Assembly (NCBI GenBank): GCA_009869945.1
Contig: WIXG01000633.1
Location: forward strand, 1 to 30,493
Direction of reading: 5' to 3'
From: Mesaphorura yosii
Taxonomy: Eukaryota; Arthropoda; Collembola; Poduromorpha; Tullbergiidae
Length of the DNA stretch: 30,493 bases
Below, piece after piece: positions 1 to 11,345 of this stretch. Each line of letters starts with the position of its first letter. Within the stretch, counting starts at the first letter, position 1. The notes under the pieces were generated by a model. It saw only the letters and a program-made list of their open reading frames with translations, was not told the origin of the DNA and did no database searches. A program made the translations under genes and the position numbers.

Positions 1-30
1 ATTTCTGTGCATGTCGCATTGCTTCCTCAC

Positions 31-1190
31 CCATTTTGCTTCTGTCCAGAAGCATTGCCATTGTTGCTTGATGCAGCATTTTGGCTGGTATCGCTTTGGT
101 TGCCGCTGTTATTTTGGTTTTGGCCATTGTTCTTGTTCCTTGATACCCGGCGCTGTCTTCGTTGTCCAGCGTCATGCGACGACCTTCGGCGACGACGACC
201 ACCACCACTGCCTTTGCTGGGTGATTGTCCGCTCAACAAGTGGCTCAAGACACCTGCAAACCAGAATACACAAAGCAGTTAAAAAATGAGTACATGCATA
301 TCACATGCATTTATCTTTGTCCCGGTGCCCAGTATGCAAAAATTAATGATTTAGAATTTAGGTGCATATGTAGTGAGAAAGACACAAGACATTCAAATAA
401 GTGTACTGAAACGGTTAAGGAAACGCGATAAAAGGTCAACTGTACGTACGAACTCAATTTTAGAACTTAACGGTAGTACTGAATTATGAAAATACTGCAA
501 ATTCTCCACGAAGACAAAACTAAATCTTTAGACGCAAATGAATTCGTACTTAAAAGGCCATCATCTTGAGAAATAACGGTAAATGAGGAAATTGACCAAA
601 AGCTTAGTTTCTAATTTACTTACCACTTCCAGCATTTTTGCCCGATTTCAAAGAGTTGCCACCGGCGCTGCCCGACGCAGAATGCTGCAAAATATGCAAT
701 AACGTTAGAATCCCAAAACAAGCGAACAAACAAGTCAAGTCATTCGTAAATGCAAGCTAGTGACAACTTACGTAGTAAGAAACTTCCACAATTGCCGGGT
801 CATTGGGAGGGACACCACTCGTTAATGCTGTAACTGATTTTGGGGGTTCCACAACGTCCAATGTTTTGATGTCAGCGCCACGAAATATGATAAACTCAAA
901 TACGTCGTCGTTTGGCGGATTGGGCCTCTCCGTTGGTCTGTCCTCAGTACCAAACGATTTCACTGTTGGCAACCAGAAAAGAAATAAGAAATAATGAAAC
1001 AGTGAAGAGACAGCCGGAGTCGAGTTACCGTTTAGACTCATTCTACCCAGACAGGCAGATGCTTACCTTTGGCGAGTGAAATGGTGGCGTCCTGGAGGTC
1101 CAAAGCGTACAGGATGCCCTCATACCTAATCTCCGCCTTCGTGATGAGGCTGATCTTGCTCCCAATAAACTGACTTGCTTGAATAGCCAT
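31..1190 (-). CDS. LSM14: LSM14 / Trailer hitch / CAR-1 family mRNP protein, N-terminal part (gene runs off left edge)
   Basis: Four coding exons are visible on the minus strand: 1067-1190, 772-962, 624-684 and 31-253. All have GT-AG junctions and compatible phases. Exon 1 starts [20 protein letters not shown] and, with exon 2 ([17 protein letters not shown], then [15 protein letters not shown]), forms the complete divergent LSm domain of LSM14, about residues 5-85, ending in the typical VVEPPK. Exons 3 and 4 encode a low-complexity linker rich in Ser/Gly, then Arg ([10 protein letters not shown]) and Asn/Gln. The FDF and TFG-box parts expected downstream lie beyond base 1. The family acts in cytoplasmic mRNP granules and P-bodies; in known members the LSm domain binds 4E-T and the FDF motif binds DDX6. 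Exon 4 appears to end in a TGA after Asn-Gly, but that TGA is inside a good donor (GTGAGG), so the gene should continue. Identity is very secure; which paralogue it is cannot be told. Confidence 0.95.
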
Positions 1191-2194
1191 AGTTCAGGAG
1201 ATGCACAGTGATCGAGACGTTTAACTCAAAGATGCAATTGACAAATTGACTGACAAATGTCTACGATAATTCGTACTCTACAAATACGTCGACGAGGAGA
1301 ACTCGGAGGACAGTTAAATCGTTCCTTGATCGTCGTCTACTCAATTTAAATTCGAGCGAAGAGAGAAAGAGATTCGACAGTATCGAATATCAGTACAGCA
1401 ATGAAGCGTCGGGGCGGCTGAGCAGCCCCTATTTATAGGCGTTGTCCGAGTTGACCGTTGCCCAGTACGTGACTGCACTGCACTGCACTGGAAATGCACG
1501 AATTGCCAAAATTAACCCCAGAAAATTGACTCACAAGGCGTAGAGTCAAATGCAGAGACTCGTGCAGACGTACGTACGCAAACGAAATTCGGAATCCGTT
1601 ATCAGGTACGGAAGTCAAATGCGAGTGCATCGGTTGTCATTCTTAGTTCTCCGTCTTCTGACTGACTTGCTGACTCACTGACTCAATGCCGTCTTAAATA
1701 CGTAAAACAGGGTACGTTATCTAAATTGGTTATTTTGGTACACTTGTTTCTTCTTGTGCCCTGCTCGCTGATGGAAAAACCATGCCCTTAGCCTTAATGC
1801 TTTTTGCACGTACTCACATTCAATCAGAGATCTACCTGGCCTACCTGTCAATAAAGAACGCCATCAACATCAACGAATTTGAAAACACCAGGCCCAGAGG
1901 TCATTTGCCGTCAGGCTGTCAATAATCGACATGAAATGCAGATGAATGAATGGATGTTTGATCAATGCTTGATTTTCCATTGCACCATGTAAGAATTTTC
2001 TGGACTTTCGGACATTGATCCGATGAAAACAAGCACTGATCGTCTCGTCGTCTTTTTCTTTTAATTTGTGTATTTGGTGTACTGCTGTTGCTGTTACTGT
2101 TGCTATTTATAATTGTATTTTGTGGTCCTGCATTTAATTAGAGTGCCAGTGCCATTGAACCTACCGGCTATCAAAATTTGAATCGTGGAGACAA
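1191..2194. other. Divergent intergenic region between LSM14 and the coiled-coil gene
   Basis: About 1 kb separates two head-to-head start codons. It holds the LSM14 5' UTR and TATA box, a CGTACGTACG-like alternating stretch near 1568-1577, and CTG/TTG-rich sequence near 2080-2105 just before the coiled-coil gene. No ORF here resembles a protein. It is a candidate shared promoter region. Confidence 0.5.
1430..1437 (-). promoter_or_regulatory. TATA box of the LSM14 gene
   Basis: The minus strand reads TATAAATA here, set between G/C-rich flanks, 240 bp upstream of the LSM14 start codon. A start site about 30 bp further on, near 1400, would give a 5' UTR of about 210 nt with no intron required. 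This is inferred from motif and position only. Confidence 0.5.
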
Positions 2195-4837
2195 ATGGAG
2201 CAAGAAAACAAGACAGACTCGACAGGCTTGGTCGTGGTGGGCCGCAAAACGGAGCGGAATGCCCTGGATGACTTTTGGATGGAGAAAGTGGCGAGTCTTG
2301 AGCTCCAGTACGATGACCACCTCCGCTCTCTGCAAGCTCGGCTCTTTGACCAGAACCTCGACCGCAAACTGGTGGCAAGGCTCCAGGAAGACAACCGGTA
2401 CTTGAAGCATGAGCTGGACGCGGTGCAGAAGCAAAAGAAGACGCTGAGCTCCAGCTTGAAGGCCGCGAGTGAGAAACAGCGCGCCGCCAAGCGGCAGGTG
2501 GGCACAGTAAAACAACGACTGACCGCCGCCCTCCAGGCGAAGGATGAACTCAACCAAACGCTGAACCGCACGAGCAAAGAGCTGCGGGACTCGGAGAAGC
2601 GGCAGCAGGTGCTATCACGGAGGCTGTCGAATATGCAGCAGGACAAGGCCGAACTCCAACGGGGGATCGAGGGCCTCAAGTCCAGATTCGTGCATATGCA
2701 GACGGAAAAGGACGAACTGGACCGAACGCGTAAGGGATTCGCGTACGCCCTAAACGAGATCGACACCGAAAGGCGGGTGCAAACGAAGGCAAACCTGCGG
2801 CTCCTGGGCAAGGTGGAGGAGTTGGTGAGGGGCCACGCGACCAAAGAAGAACAACTGTACGAGATGCAGACTGAAATCAATAGCGTCATGAGGAAATTGG
2901 AAGAGGAACGCCAGGCGGGAGCCGCTCTCCGTCGCCAACACGCTCTTACGCAGGCGAGGCTCAGGGACGCGGGGGACGAGGCCGAGGCGGCGAGGGCGAA
3001 CGCTGAGAAGCAAGCAAGGGAGACGCAGCATTGGAGAGAGGAGTTCGAGTTTGCACGTACAGCAAACGAAAGGAATGGAAGAGGTCTGTAAACAAATTTA
3101 GCCCGCTTCCGCCCCTGATTTGTAAATAACTCGTCGATTTTTACAAAGCCCATTAATATTAGGTAGACGGAATGAAAGCACGCAGCTACGCGGGCAAATC
3201 GCGGCGCTGAAGCTACAGATTCATCGAATCGAGCAGAGGATCGGTGGGTTTGAGGCGGAGCGATCGCGGTTGTCGAAGCAGCTTGAAATCTTGCCGGTGA
3301 GCCCTTCACTGAGAGAACATTCTCAATTATCTTTTCAAAACAGGTGACATGTTTTGATGCTGAATTGATGTCTGATTCCCTCCAGAGCCTCCAGAAGACA
3401 TTGGAGCAGATGACTCGAGCCAATAAGCAGCGACGATTGCAGCTGATGAGTCCTGCGGCTGTCCCGGACGAAATCCTTGACTTAGATCCATTTCTGTACT
3501 ACGCCAAACTTCGCGAGAAACACGCGGCTGAAGAAGCCGCGGCCCGGCCAAGAATTCATCCAAAAACTGATGGCAAGGGCTCCAAAGGCGTTGGTTCCGG
3601 GCTTCAGCTGCAGTACCCTCATTTGTCTTACGAGAAGGAGATCGGGAAACTGCAGGCTCAGATTAAGGCGCTCGATGCGCAGGTGCGTGACGCGCAGCGG
3701 AAGGAGAACAGGGTGCGAGTTGAGCTGGAGCAAAAGAAAGCTCTTCAGCAAGAACTTTTCTGGAGGGAGAAGGCGATGCTGGCCATCGAGAAGGACCGGA
3801 TGCGAATGAACAAGGTGGCCATCAAATGCGCACAGGAAATCGGGGACAGAATCGGACGTGGACTGCCGCTCGATCTGCTCCTCGGTGTCGGTGCTCCGGT
3901 TGCTGTGGACTTGGGCCTTCAAACCACACTTCAAGACCAGATACATGTACAGCAAGAAAGAATTGAGATGCTGCGACGAAAATCGTCACTGCCGAAGCTA
4001 GTCAATTTGGAGAAGGAGCTGAAGGGTTTGCAGATGAGTCAGCTGCTGCGCATGGATGAAAGCCAGCTTCACCGGAATATCGAAGGGCTGCGTGCAGAAA
4101 CGAATGAACTCGAAAGGCGGGCCGAGGTTTTAAAAAAAGTTCGGGTTCGTGTTCGTGCCGAGCCCGGAGTGGAGGCGGTGGTTCAAGAATGCGGTGGTGT
4201 CGGCACTGAAAAAGACAGGCCCGGGCCCGGGGTTGCTGCAGAAAAGGATGTGATCGAAGAGCACTTTATTCCTGAGGAAGAGTTGCTGGCAACAATAAGC
4301 AAGCAGTTTAGTGCTGAAGCAATACACAGGAAGCTGCAGGATGGTTTGGGTTCTAGCAGCGAGTCGTCTACGAGCACCCCGTCAAGTTCACGCTCGGGTT
4401 CGAGCAAAGGTGACGGTGCGCGGGGAGGCAGCTGCGGGAGCAGTGTCAAGGAGGTCGTGTTCGGGAAGTATCCGAGCCCTGAAGAGAAGGAGGAGGAAGA
4501 GAAAGAGGCGGGCGATCAGGCAGAATGGGAAGACGAGGAGGTCAAAGCTTCTCTTCCTTCGAAGCGTCCTTCGCTTGTATCTTCGACGACCTCGACTTCA
4601 ACAGCGGTGGCGTCTGCATCAGCAGCAGCAAAAGATCAAAGTCTCAAGGAGGGCAGTCGTGGCAGTCAGGAGGAAGGAAGTCAGTCGGTTGGAGTAACGA
4701 GACAATCAACGACGGCGTCTATGACGGCCTCAGCAACAGAAGCAGTGAACGAGGACAAACAAGACAAGGATTCGGAAGTAGAGGACGAAGGCGCCGACGA
4801 AGAGGAGGAAAACCGTGATCAAGAGCGTGCAGAGTAG
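2195..4837 (+). CDS. Large coiled-coil protein with acidic C-terminal tail, family not recognised
   Basis: Three exons join in frame: 2195-3087, 3167-3296 and 3344-4837, giving 838 residues. A donor at 3084 paired with an acceptor before 3163 would also keep frame at the first intron. The second intron is only 47 nt but is needed, because read-through of the GTGAGC donor meets TGA before exon 3. Residues about 20-340 and 400-600 are almost all E/K/R/Q/L with heptad-like spacing (for example QTEKDELDRTRKG), typical of a long parallel coiled coil. No catalytic or zinc-binding motif is seen. From about residue 660 the chain becomes Ser-rich (SSSESSTSTPSSSRSGSSKG), then strongly acidic, ending EDEGADEEEENRDQERAE. 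The start at 2195 is the first ATG of the long frame. The gene is richer in G+C than its surroundings. Ciliary or centrosomal CCDC-type proteins look like this, but that is only a resemblance of composition. Confidence 0.85.
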
Positions 4838-4900
4838 ATTTATTCGCACCTGTGAATTTAGAAGTAGCACAAACACGATACACATGCACTCGAAGAAACT

Positions 4901-4906
4901 AATAAA
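4901..4906 (+). terminator. Poly(A) signal of the coiled-coil gene
   Basis: AATAAA lies 64 bp after the stop codon and is followed by a TG-rich stretch (TGTGTTTAAAGG), as expected for a short 3' UTR ending near 4925. Confidence 0.6.
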
Positions 4907-5824
4907 TGTGTTTAAAGGTACCAACAAAAGATGCGGATCTTCATGGCTCATTTTATGCCGTCAAAGCACTGAAAGCAAAGCAAAGGAAAAGAAAGCGAGA
5001 CGGCGGAGCGGAGGTCGGACTCTCATTTTTGTCCAAGAGAAACAGAGATCAAAACAAAGCAATTAAATCCAGTCTCATCCGTCATGACGAACAGCACAGC
5101 ACCGGCTGGACTGTTGGCTTGGGCGAACTGTCATCGTCATCAAAATAGAATAGAATCTACGCAACGCAGACGATTCGCGAAAGGTGAATCGTGTATCGCA
5201 TCGAATTAGCTCGTCACAAAGAAACAGGAATTTGGTCGATGACGCAAACTCGAGTTAGCCAGAAATTATGCATCTTTGGCTTTGGCTTTTGCTTTTCCAT
5301 TTGACTCTGCTTCTGCGTTGCTTTGCCCTACGCTCGAGATGCGTGCGCGTGTAGAAAAGCTCCACCGAGCGGTTGCATGTGCGCTGCGAATGTAGTGTGT
5401 GACTGACGAGGAAAAAAGTTGAGTCATTCATTCAAGTCAAGGTGACGAGTCTACACGAGCAGGAGCAGGAGCAGCAAACTAACAAGCTCTGAGATTAAAA
5501 ATAGTTACAAAAGATTCAAAAGCAGTCGACGACGTTTACGAAATAAATACGAAAGATCAGTTCAAAAGCCAAAGACATTTCATTCGTCTTGAAGTCGTAT
5601 TTTACGTCGTTTTCTGCTCTACTCTGCAGTGAGCACAAATATTTTCGAGTTCTTGAACCCCAGACGGCAATGTCCTCGATCTTCGAAGCAAAATTCTGTT
5701 GACCAACACTTTTGGCGTGGCGTAATTAATTAAGTAGGCTAATTTAGTCTCAAAGTGATCCAACGACCAACGAAAGAAAAGAAGATCTCAACGCGCATCG
5801 ACATACTAGAAGAATTAGTGACCA

Positions 5825-5863
5825 GTGAGTCAACATTCAGCTGCCACTTAGAATTTGGTAAGT
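5825..5863 (+). other. Candidate splice donors of a non-coding first exon
   Basis: Two consensus donors lie close together: CAGTGAGTC with GTGAGT at 5825-5830, and TTTGGTAAGTCC with GTAAGT at 5858-5863. No coding frame ends at either, so they would belong to a 5' UTR exon on the plus strand, plausibly that of ZFAND. Chance occurrence cannot be excluded. Confidence 0.25.
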
Positions 5864-8782
5864 CCAGTTTGATTCTTTACTACTTTGACTTCATCAGTGA
5901 TCATAATCAGGGAATTAGCAATTAGCATTAGCATCCGACTTAGACTGAATCAGTTGTCCAGATAATTATAGGATCGACAGTAGTATCGAGTAATCGAACC
6001 AAGTTATTGCATGCTTTATAGTTGTAGTCAGTTCTGTTTAGTTCAGGCATCGAGTGATCGATTGATCAAGGTAGAACCAGAACCATCGAGGAATCAGCAC
6101 AAATACGATGAAGTGATTCAGCAATCAGCATCAGCATGTGATGAGCTCAATTACGGACGTGATTCTCGTAGAGAAGTTTCCAGCATAACCGATCAGAGCT
6201 CACAATCATACTGCAATTGGCAATATTTTTTGTCATTTATCATATCAGGAAAACGAAGAGAGAAGAGACCAGGCGCTTTAAATTCCACTTTCGGTTACCA
6301 AATTCTAATCAGTGACCAGCGATCAGATGATTGGCGAGTGCGAGCTTCGATTCGATCGTATACTTTGCATTATGCATCTTGGCCAAGGCCCCTGTGACTT
6401 GTGACTTGGGCATTGCATTCAGGTTTCTGCATCTGCACAGCACTGCGCTGCATTGCCAATCCCTGCCTAATCGTAATTTACTGCATCTTTATTCATGTGT
6501 CGTGGTTATTGCGTAGTAACAAACAAAGACTCGCTATCACATGTGGATTTGCATCAGCCTCAGACATTGCCATTAGCCTTTGCCATTTGCACTTTGCACA
6601 AAGACGAATTTCGCAATGCAATTGCCATTACGGGTGCAGCAGAGCACAAGTACAGGGAAGGGACAGACAAGACAGGGACAAGGGAATCGCAAATCGCAAT
6701 TGTGCGGCGGAGATCAGGAGTGAAGATAAAAGTGCACCTTGTTATTATTGCACTGACATTGCGAGAATGCAGACCAGACCAGAACAAACAAGCCAGCACG
6801 GCTCAGTCATTCAACCTCACTTTGGTCACACAGCTGACTCCATCGTGCAATGTTGCCTGGCTGCGCCTGTGATTCATACCACCAGAGTACCTCATACTGT
6901 AGAATCAGCAATCGAGAATGCTTCGTCATCCTGCAGCTTAGCATGCCACATTCATACTATTACCAACACGAAGAGGGAATAGCACAGGACACAGGATCCC
7001 ATAAGCCATAAGGCACGGCAGGCACGTTTTGGCTTTGCTTTGCGTACAGGGCAGGTGGAGAACGGAGAGCCTCGTGTAGAATCAAGAACGCAGAGTAGAG
7101 TGTGGAATTGTATAAGGAAGTTTCCCCATCCAAGCCAAAGCCTTTGTTTTGTTCTCTGTCACAAGTGGCATGGCATGGCATGTGGGCTTTGGGTTTGGCG
7201 TTTGCTTTGCCTTGGCTTTTTGCACGAGTAGTGCGAATCGATCTTCTCCACACGCATGCAGAGGACGGGCCATAAAGAAAGAGCCGAGCTCTTTGAGTTT
7301 AGTTGGGTTGTGTGGCCTTTCCTTCTCCATTCTGAAGCCAAATACGCAGCAAACAGGGAACAAAATAACAAAAACATGAAAACAACAGGTTGAGCCTGAC
7401 GTGCAATTACTAACGTTTAATTGGAGTGGACGTGGACAACATCGACGGTATGTGCATTGATTGTGCATGTGCGTTATGAGTTATGAATAACGCTGAATTT
7501 GCCTAAGCTGCAGCAATCTCAGTAGCATTATTGACTATTGACTGCCAAGTCTAAATCGAGAAAGGGAAGTAAATCGGATTAGACAACGTCAATGCAGCAA
7601 GCAGGGCAGGCACGAACAAGGATTAGGATTAAGATTATGGGACGCTGACTGGGCCAAACTTTGCATTGCATTGCATCAACATCCCTGCCTGCCCGTCAAC
7701 ATCAGGGCAAGCACGTAAAAAAAACCGGAGACCAGACCAACCGAGACCCGACCAGATATTAAAACCCAAACGGGTGCGATTAAATTTCTTCGTGGTTGTG
7801 GCGATGTGGCTTTGGTTTCAGACGCCAAGCCAAAACTAAAGCGCAGACTGTAGCAATAAGCAGAAAATAAACAGCGATGATTGGAAATGCCAAACAAAAC
7901 CCGAGAGAAGGTTATTGTGTAGGCACGAACGACAAACACGCGAATGGCGAACGCGAGATGAAAAACAACATGCCAAGACGAAAGCAGCTAAAGCTAATGC
8001 ATCGCATATTGAGAGTTGAGACAACTCAAGATGCTGACGCTGAGTCGCAGAGTTAAAGGTCAAGATTTTTCTTCTCTTATGAAGAGAATGACAATTTGAT
8101 TGTCATTTAATTAACTCTGGCTTTCTCTGAGAGCCTTTGCTTTTCCACTCCAGCATTTGCTCTCATTAATTCTTGGAGTTCTCCGTTCGCCTGGACCGCT
8201 GTGGTGAAGTGAAAGCCAGGCAAATAGCAAATCAGGCAGGCAAGGCAGCACTCGCACTTTGAACCTTTTCTGCTTGCCAACAAGACGAAACCCTTGCCCT
8301 GCCTGCCTTTAGAAATTTCCATTCATTCACGCTTTCAATGTCAGCGTTACTCAATCAACTCAATCTGAATCAAGTCAAGTGCGGTGTGGGTCAGTGTTGA
8401 AGCCACAACGCAGTCTGGCTGGTCTGGCACATTTAAGTCTGGATTTGACGTTCGACGTGCTGAATTGCTTATTGCCTTGTTGGCTGCTGGCTTGCTCAGG
8501 GTCGTGGTCGTGGTCATGCAGCTGGAGAATGATAGAATGATTTGACTGACTTCAGCTAGTCAGCTAGAATATTTCATTGTATGGACAAAGCATTCAGCCA
8601 TTACCATTGCCGTTTACATTGTCTATCTACTCGCTCTAACTCTGCCTCGTCTGATGATTAAGTGATCCCAATTTGCATACATACAGAAGAAATACGCGAA
8701 ACTCAAGTGATCAGTGAATAAGCGTGAGTCTCACTTTAGTTTTTTCTGTTCTGAGCCCATGTAGAGAGGCTGTCGAGGACAC

Positions 8783-8798
8783 CCAGCCAGCCAGCCAG
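8783..8798. repeat. (CCAG)4 microsatellite
   Basis: Four perfect CCAG units. A related CAGCCAGCCAGCC run occurs near 9977, and GGCAGG/CTGCCTGCC motifs recur through 7.6-8.3 kb. Confidence 0.8.
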
Positions 8799-8927
8799 CG
8801 ATCGACTCGTAGCACGCTAGTCGTAAATTTAAAGTGCATGCATACGTAATTGCCATTCCCATTTGCCAATCTGTGGGCCTCTTTGCTCGTGTCTCATGTG
8901 ATTAGAACAGGCTTTAGCTTGGCTCAA

Positions 8928-8936
8928 TATAAAAAA
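8928..8936 (+). promoter_or_regulatory. Candidate TATA box in the gene-free region
   Basis: TATAAAAAA lies about 1.5 kb upstream of the ZFAND start codon and could mark an alternative ZFAND promoter. Only the motif supports it; AT-rich non-coding DNA produces such strings often. Confidence 0.2.
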
Positions 8937-9484
8937 CCTAAAGCTGCACGATTGTTCGTTGTTTATCATTTCTGACTACGCGAGAGGCTTTGATGACGAC
9001 AGCCGAGGCAAGGACTTTTGTATTTAGTGCCTGTAGACTTGTAGCTGACTGGGCTATGATTACGCCATACACGCTGTATCAGTGCCAGCAAACAAGCCTT
9101 CCATAAGATGCGACCATTGGCGCAGCGTTAGCGTTGGCAACGGGATAATCATGCCGTTGACATGTGCCGTGACTCCAAACTCTGAGGACGTTGATGGTCG
9201 ACGGCCCGATCCGAAGACGCTCTCATCAGTGAGATTGTAGGCACAGGCACAAGGCTTAAAACTGGGTCAGCCAATCAGAACGTAACGTGTGAAGCTTATC
9301 AGAAGGGGATTCAAAGTGTCGAGATCGAAGTTTAGTTTAATTTCGGCGTTGGAGAGGGCTGCAAGAATTCTTGTTCTGGGGTCTGAAAGTACTGAGAAAT
9401 GCTGGAAAGTACCGAGAAAGGGGTTGAAGGCAACGAGAAAGGGTGAAAGTTCATGACCCTGGTGGCGGTGACGTCTTCGCGAGC

Positions 9485-9500
9485 GCACACGTGCGTGTGC
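9485..9500. repeat. Perfect 7-bp inverted repeat around an E-box
   Basis: The arms GCACACG (9485-9491) and CGTGTGC (9494-9500) are exact reverse complements with TG between them. The element contains CACGTG, the canonical bHLH E-box, and sits in a locally G+C-rich patch (GACGTCTTCGCGAGC just before it). It could be a transcription-factor site in the ZFAND upstream region. Confidence 0.35.
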
Positions 9501-10474
9501 GGCAGTCGCAGTCCAGCCCTTGGCGCACTGCATTACATTATCGGCTTGGGTGAGCTCTTTGCTCTTGGTTCTTGACTTGGTTGGGGCTTGTTGCTCAAGC
9601 TACAGGGTATTTGAGTTCTCTGTTCTGAGATTGAGGAAGAGAAAAGGTGTAACTTTGCTGTTGGCTCGTGTTAATGCACAGCACATTTTTTAATTTCACG
9701 TGTTTGTAGTTTGTGTATTGCTCTGTAGCTCTGCACTGGCTGTGAGACTCGTCGCTTAGCATCTCGATCATGCAATCGATGTATACATAAACACAAAGAC
9801 CTCCGAGCAGCCCGTGGCTTGCATATGTAGCAGACAACAATGTTGTAATCGTACTACGTCTCTCGTTCCCACAGACTACACACACAAAGTATTAATCCAC
9901 ACTATCTCTGTGCTTGTGAACAGTGCTGGGGATACGGCCGTATAGGAGGACACAGTCACAGGACGACGACCACAGGCAGCCAGCCAGCCCATCGACTGCT
10001 TCGTCGTATCCAAGTAAGTGCTCTGCTGCGTACGTATAACGTAATACTTTCGCATTAAAGTTACTTTGTAATTGGAACCAAGACCAGGAGGACGACTGTG
10101 GACTGCTGCTCCCAAACTGATCCACTCCATCAGCCACCATAATTTTAATTGTTCGTAATCTTTCCGTATTTGTCTCTGTGCACGTTCCAGTAGCCATGGC
10201 AGTCCGTTCAGTGCCCACTTTTTGCAGTTGATTCATATGTTAAGCTGAGGCAGCCTGTTAATTAGCCTAGGCGAAGGTGTTTTGTGTTTGTTCCTCTTTC
10301 GAAATTAACGCTCGATGCGTAATTGCAGTTCTGAGTCAGCCATTTCACTGTGTGAATGACTTACGGGCTGGGGAGTGGATTTTACCTTCGTATGGTCCGG
10401 GTTTCTTGATCCTACGCTGATTATTTCTGGTTACTGTGCAATCAAATAGAAACTTGGACAAGTAGAATTCAACA

Positions 10475-11345
10475 ATGGAAGGTGAACCAAATGAAGTTGG
10501 ACGTCTCCTCTGCCGTGCAGGCTGTGGATTCTTCGGGAGCTGGTCGACCAAAGGCCTCTGTTCACTCTGCTACAAACGGACACAAGGACAAAGTGGTGGT
10601 GGTCAGGGACCCTCGACTTTGGCCAGCACCAGCGTCGTAGCCAGTACCAATAACAATAACAACTGCAATGGACAGTCGGGGCAAGAATCTCCAACCCACT
10701 GCTCGCCATTCGTACCCACTACAACACTTGGCACCCCCGCAGCTCAAATGGGGCAAGCACAACCTCCTGAACCACAGGAAGTTCACGTAAGTTGATATTT
10801 CTGAAAACTAATAACAGAATTCTTTGGTAATGGCAGGTTCTAACTTCATATTTGTCTTCACAGGGTACTGAAAATGGGGACTCCACCTTCAAGCCCAGCT
10901 TTGAAATTGCACATGAACCTAGTTCGAAGAGTAAGGAGTCTGAGACTACTGCAACTAATTTAAATACTTCTCCATCACCCGCCGCCTCTACTGCTTCCGT
11001 CGCAAACGAATCTTTATCCTCCGATGCTTCCTCGGCTTTAGCGACCCCCGAGACTCCAGCTGAGAAAAAGTCAAAAACCAACCGCTGTGCTAGCTGCCGT
11101 AAAAAAATTGGACTCACAGGTACAAACTTCTAAACTAAAACTTCTCCCAACTCAACTTGTTTCAGCTTAACAAATTCGGCACTCTTTGCATTGCAGGGTT
11201 CGAGTGCCGTTGTGGAAAGATGTTTTGTGGGCTTCACCGGTACAGTGACACCCATGATTGTTCCTTTGATTATCGTCAACTGGGTGCTGAAGAGATTAGG
11301 AAGAATAATCCACTCGTCGTCCGTGAGAAAATCAAAAAGATCTGA
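10475..11345 (+). CDS. ZFAND5: A20/AN1-type zinc-finger protein, ZFAND5/ZFAND6 family
   Basis: Coding exons 10475-10786, 10864-11119 and 11197-11345 join with phases 0, 1 and a TGA stop, giving 238 aa (human ZFAND5 and ZFAND6 are about 210). Residues about 10-35 hold the A20 finger: CRAGC, 11 residues, then CSLC. Residues about 175-222 hold the AN1 finger: [20 protein letters not shown] followed by [13 protein letters not shown], with all eight Cys/His ligands. The chain ends KIKKI, as in the family. The linker is low complexity (Asn, Ser, Thr, Pro, Ala). Known members bind ubiquitin through A20, interact with the proteasome and act in stress response, protein turnover and NF-kB signalling. 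The start ATG has a good context (CAACAATGG). The AN1 finger is split between exons 2 and 3. It could be orthologous to the ancestor of both vertebrate genes, so the symbol stands for the pair. Confidence 0.95.

Larger units (their letters stand above)
4907..10474. other. 5.5 kb without a recognised gene; probable upstream exon(s), first intron and control DNA of ZFAND
   Basis: Reading frames here are short, lack any recognisable domain and are built from simple motifs such as GCATTGC, GGCATGGCATG (near 7168) and GCAGGAGCAGG (near 5458). Codon usage does not resemble the neighbouring exons. Possible donors occur at 5825 (GTGAGT) and 5858 (GTAAGT). A weak acceptor (CAAATAG) ends at 10449, 25 bp before the ZFAND start codon. 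A non-coding first exon near 5.6-5.86 kb with a roughly 4.6 kb intron is therefore possible but unproven. Confidence 0.4.

Noticed and set aside
2161..3423. 420-codon open frame on the minus strand
   Set aside because: It lies opposite the coiled-coil gene and crosses its exon/intron borders. Its Ser/Arg/Cys-rich product is what the reverse of Glu/Lys/Leu-rich codons gives, with no domain.
6401..6982. 193-codon open frame on the plus strand
   Set aside because: No ATG at its start, no domain, and it is made of repeated GCATTGC/CATTGCC motifs that stay open by composition.
7600..8340. Possible CRISPR-like or satellite array from repeated GGCAGGCA/CTGCCTGCC motifs
   Set aside because: Units are short, irregularly spaced and not separated by equal spacers; this is simple-sequence drift in eukaryotic non-coding DNA.
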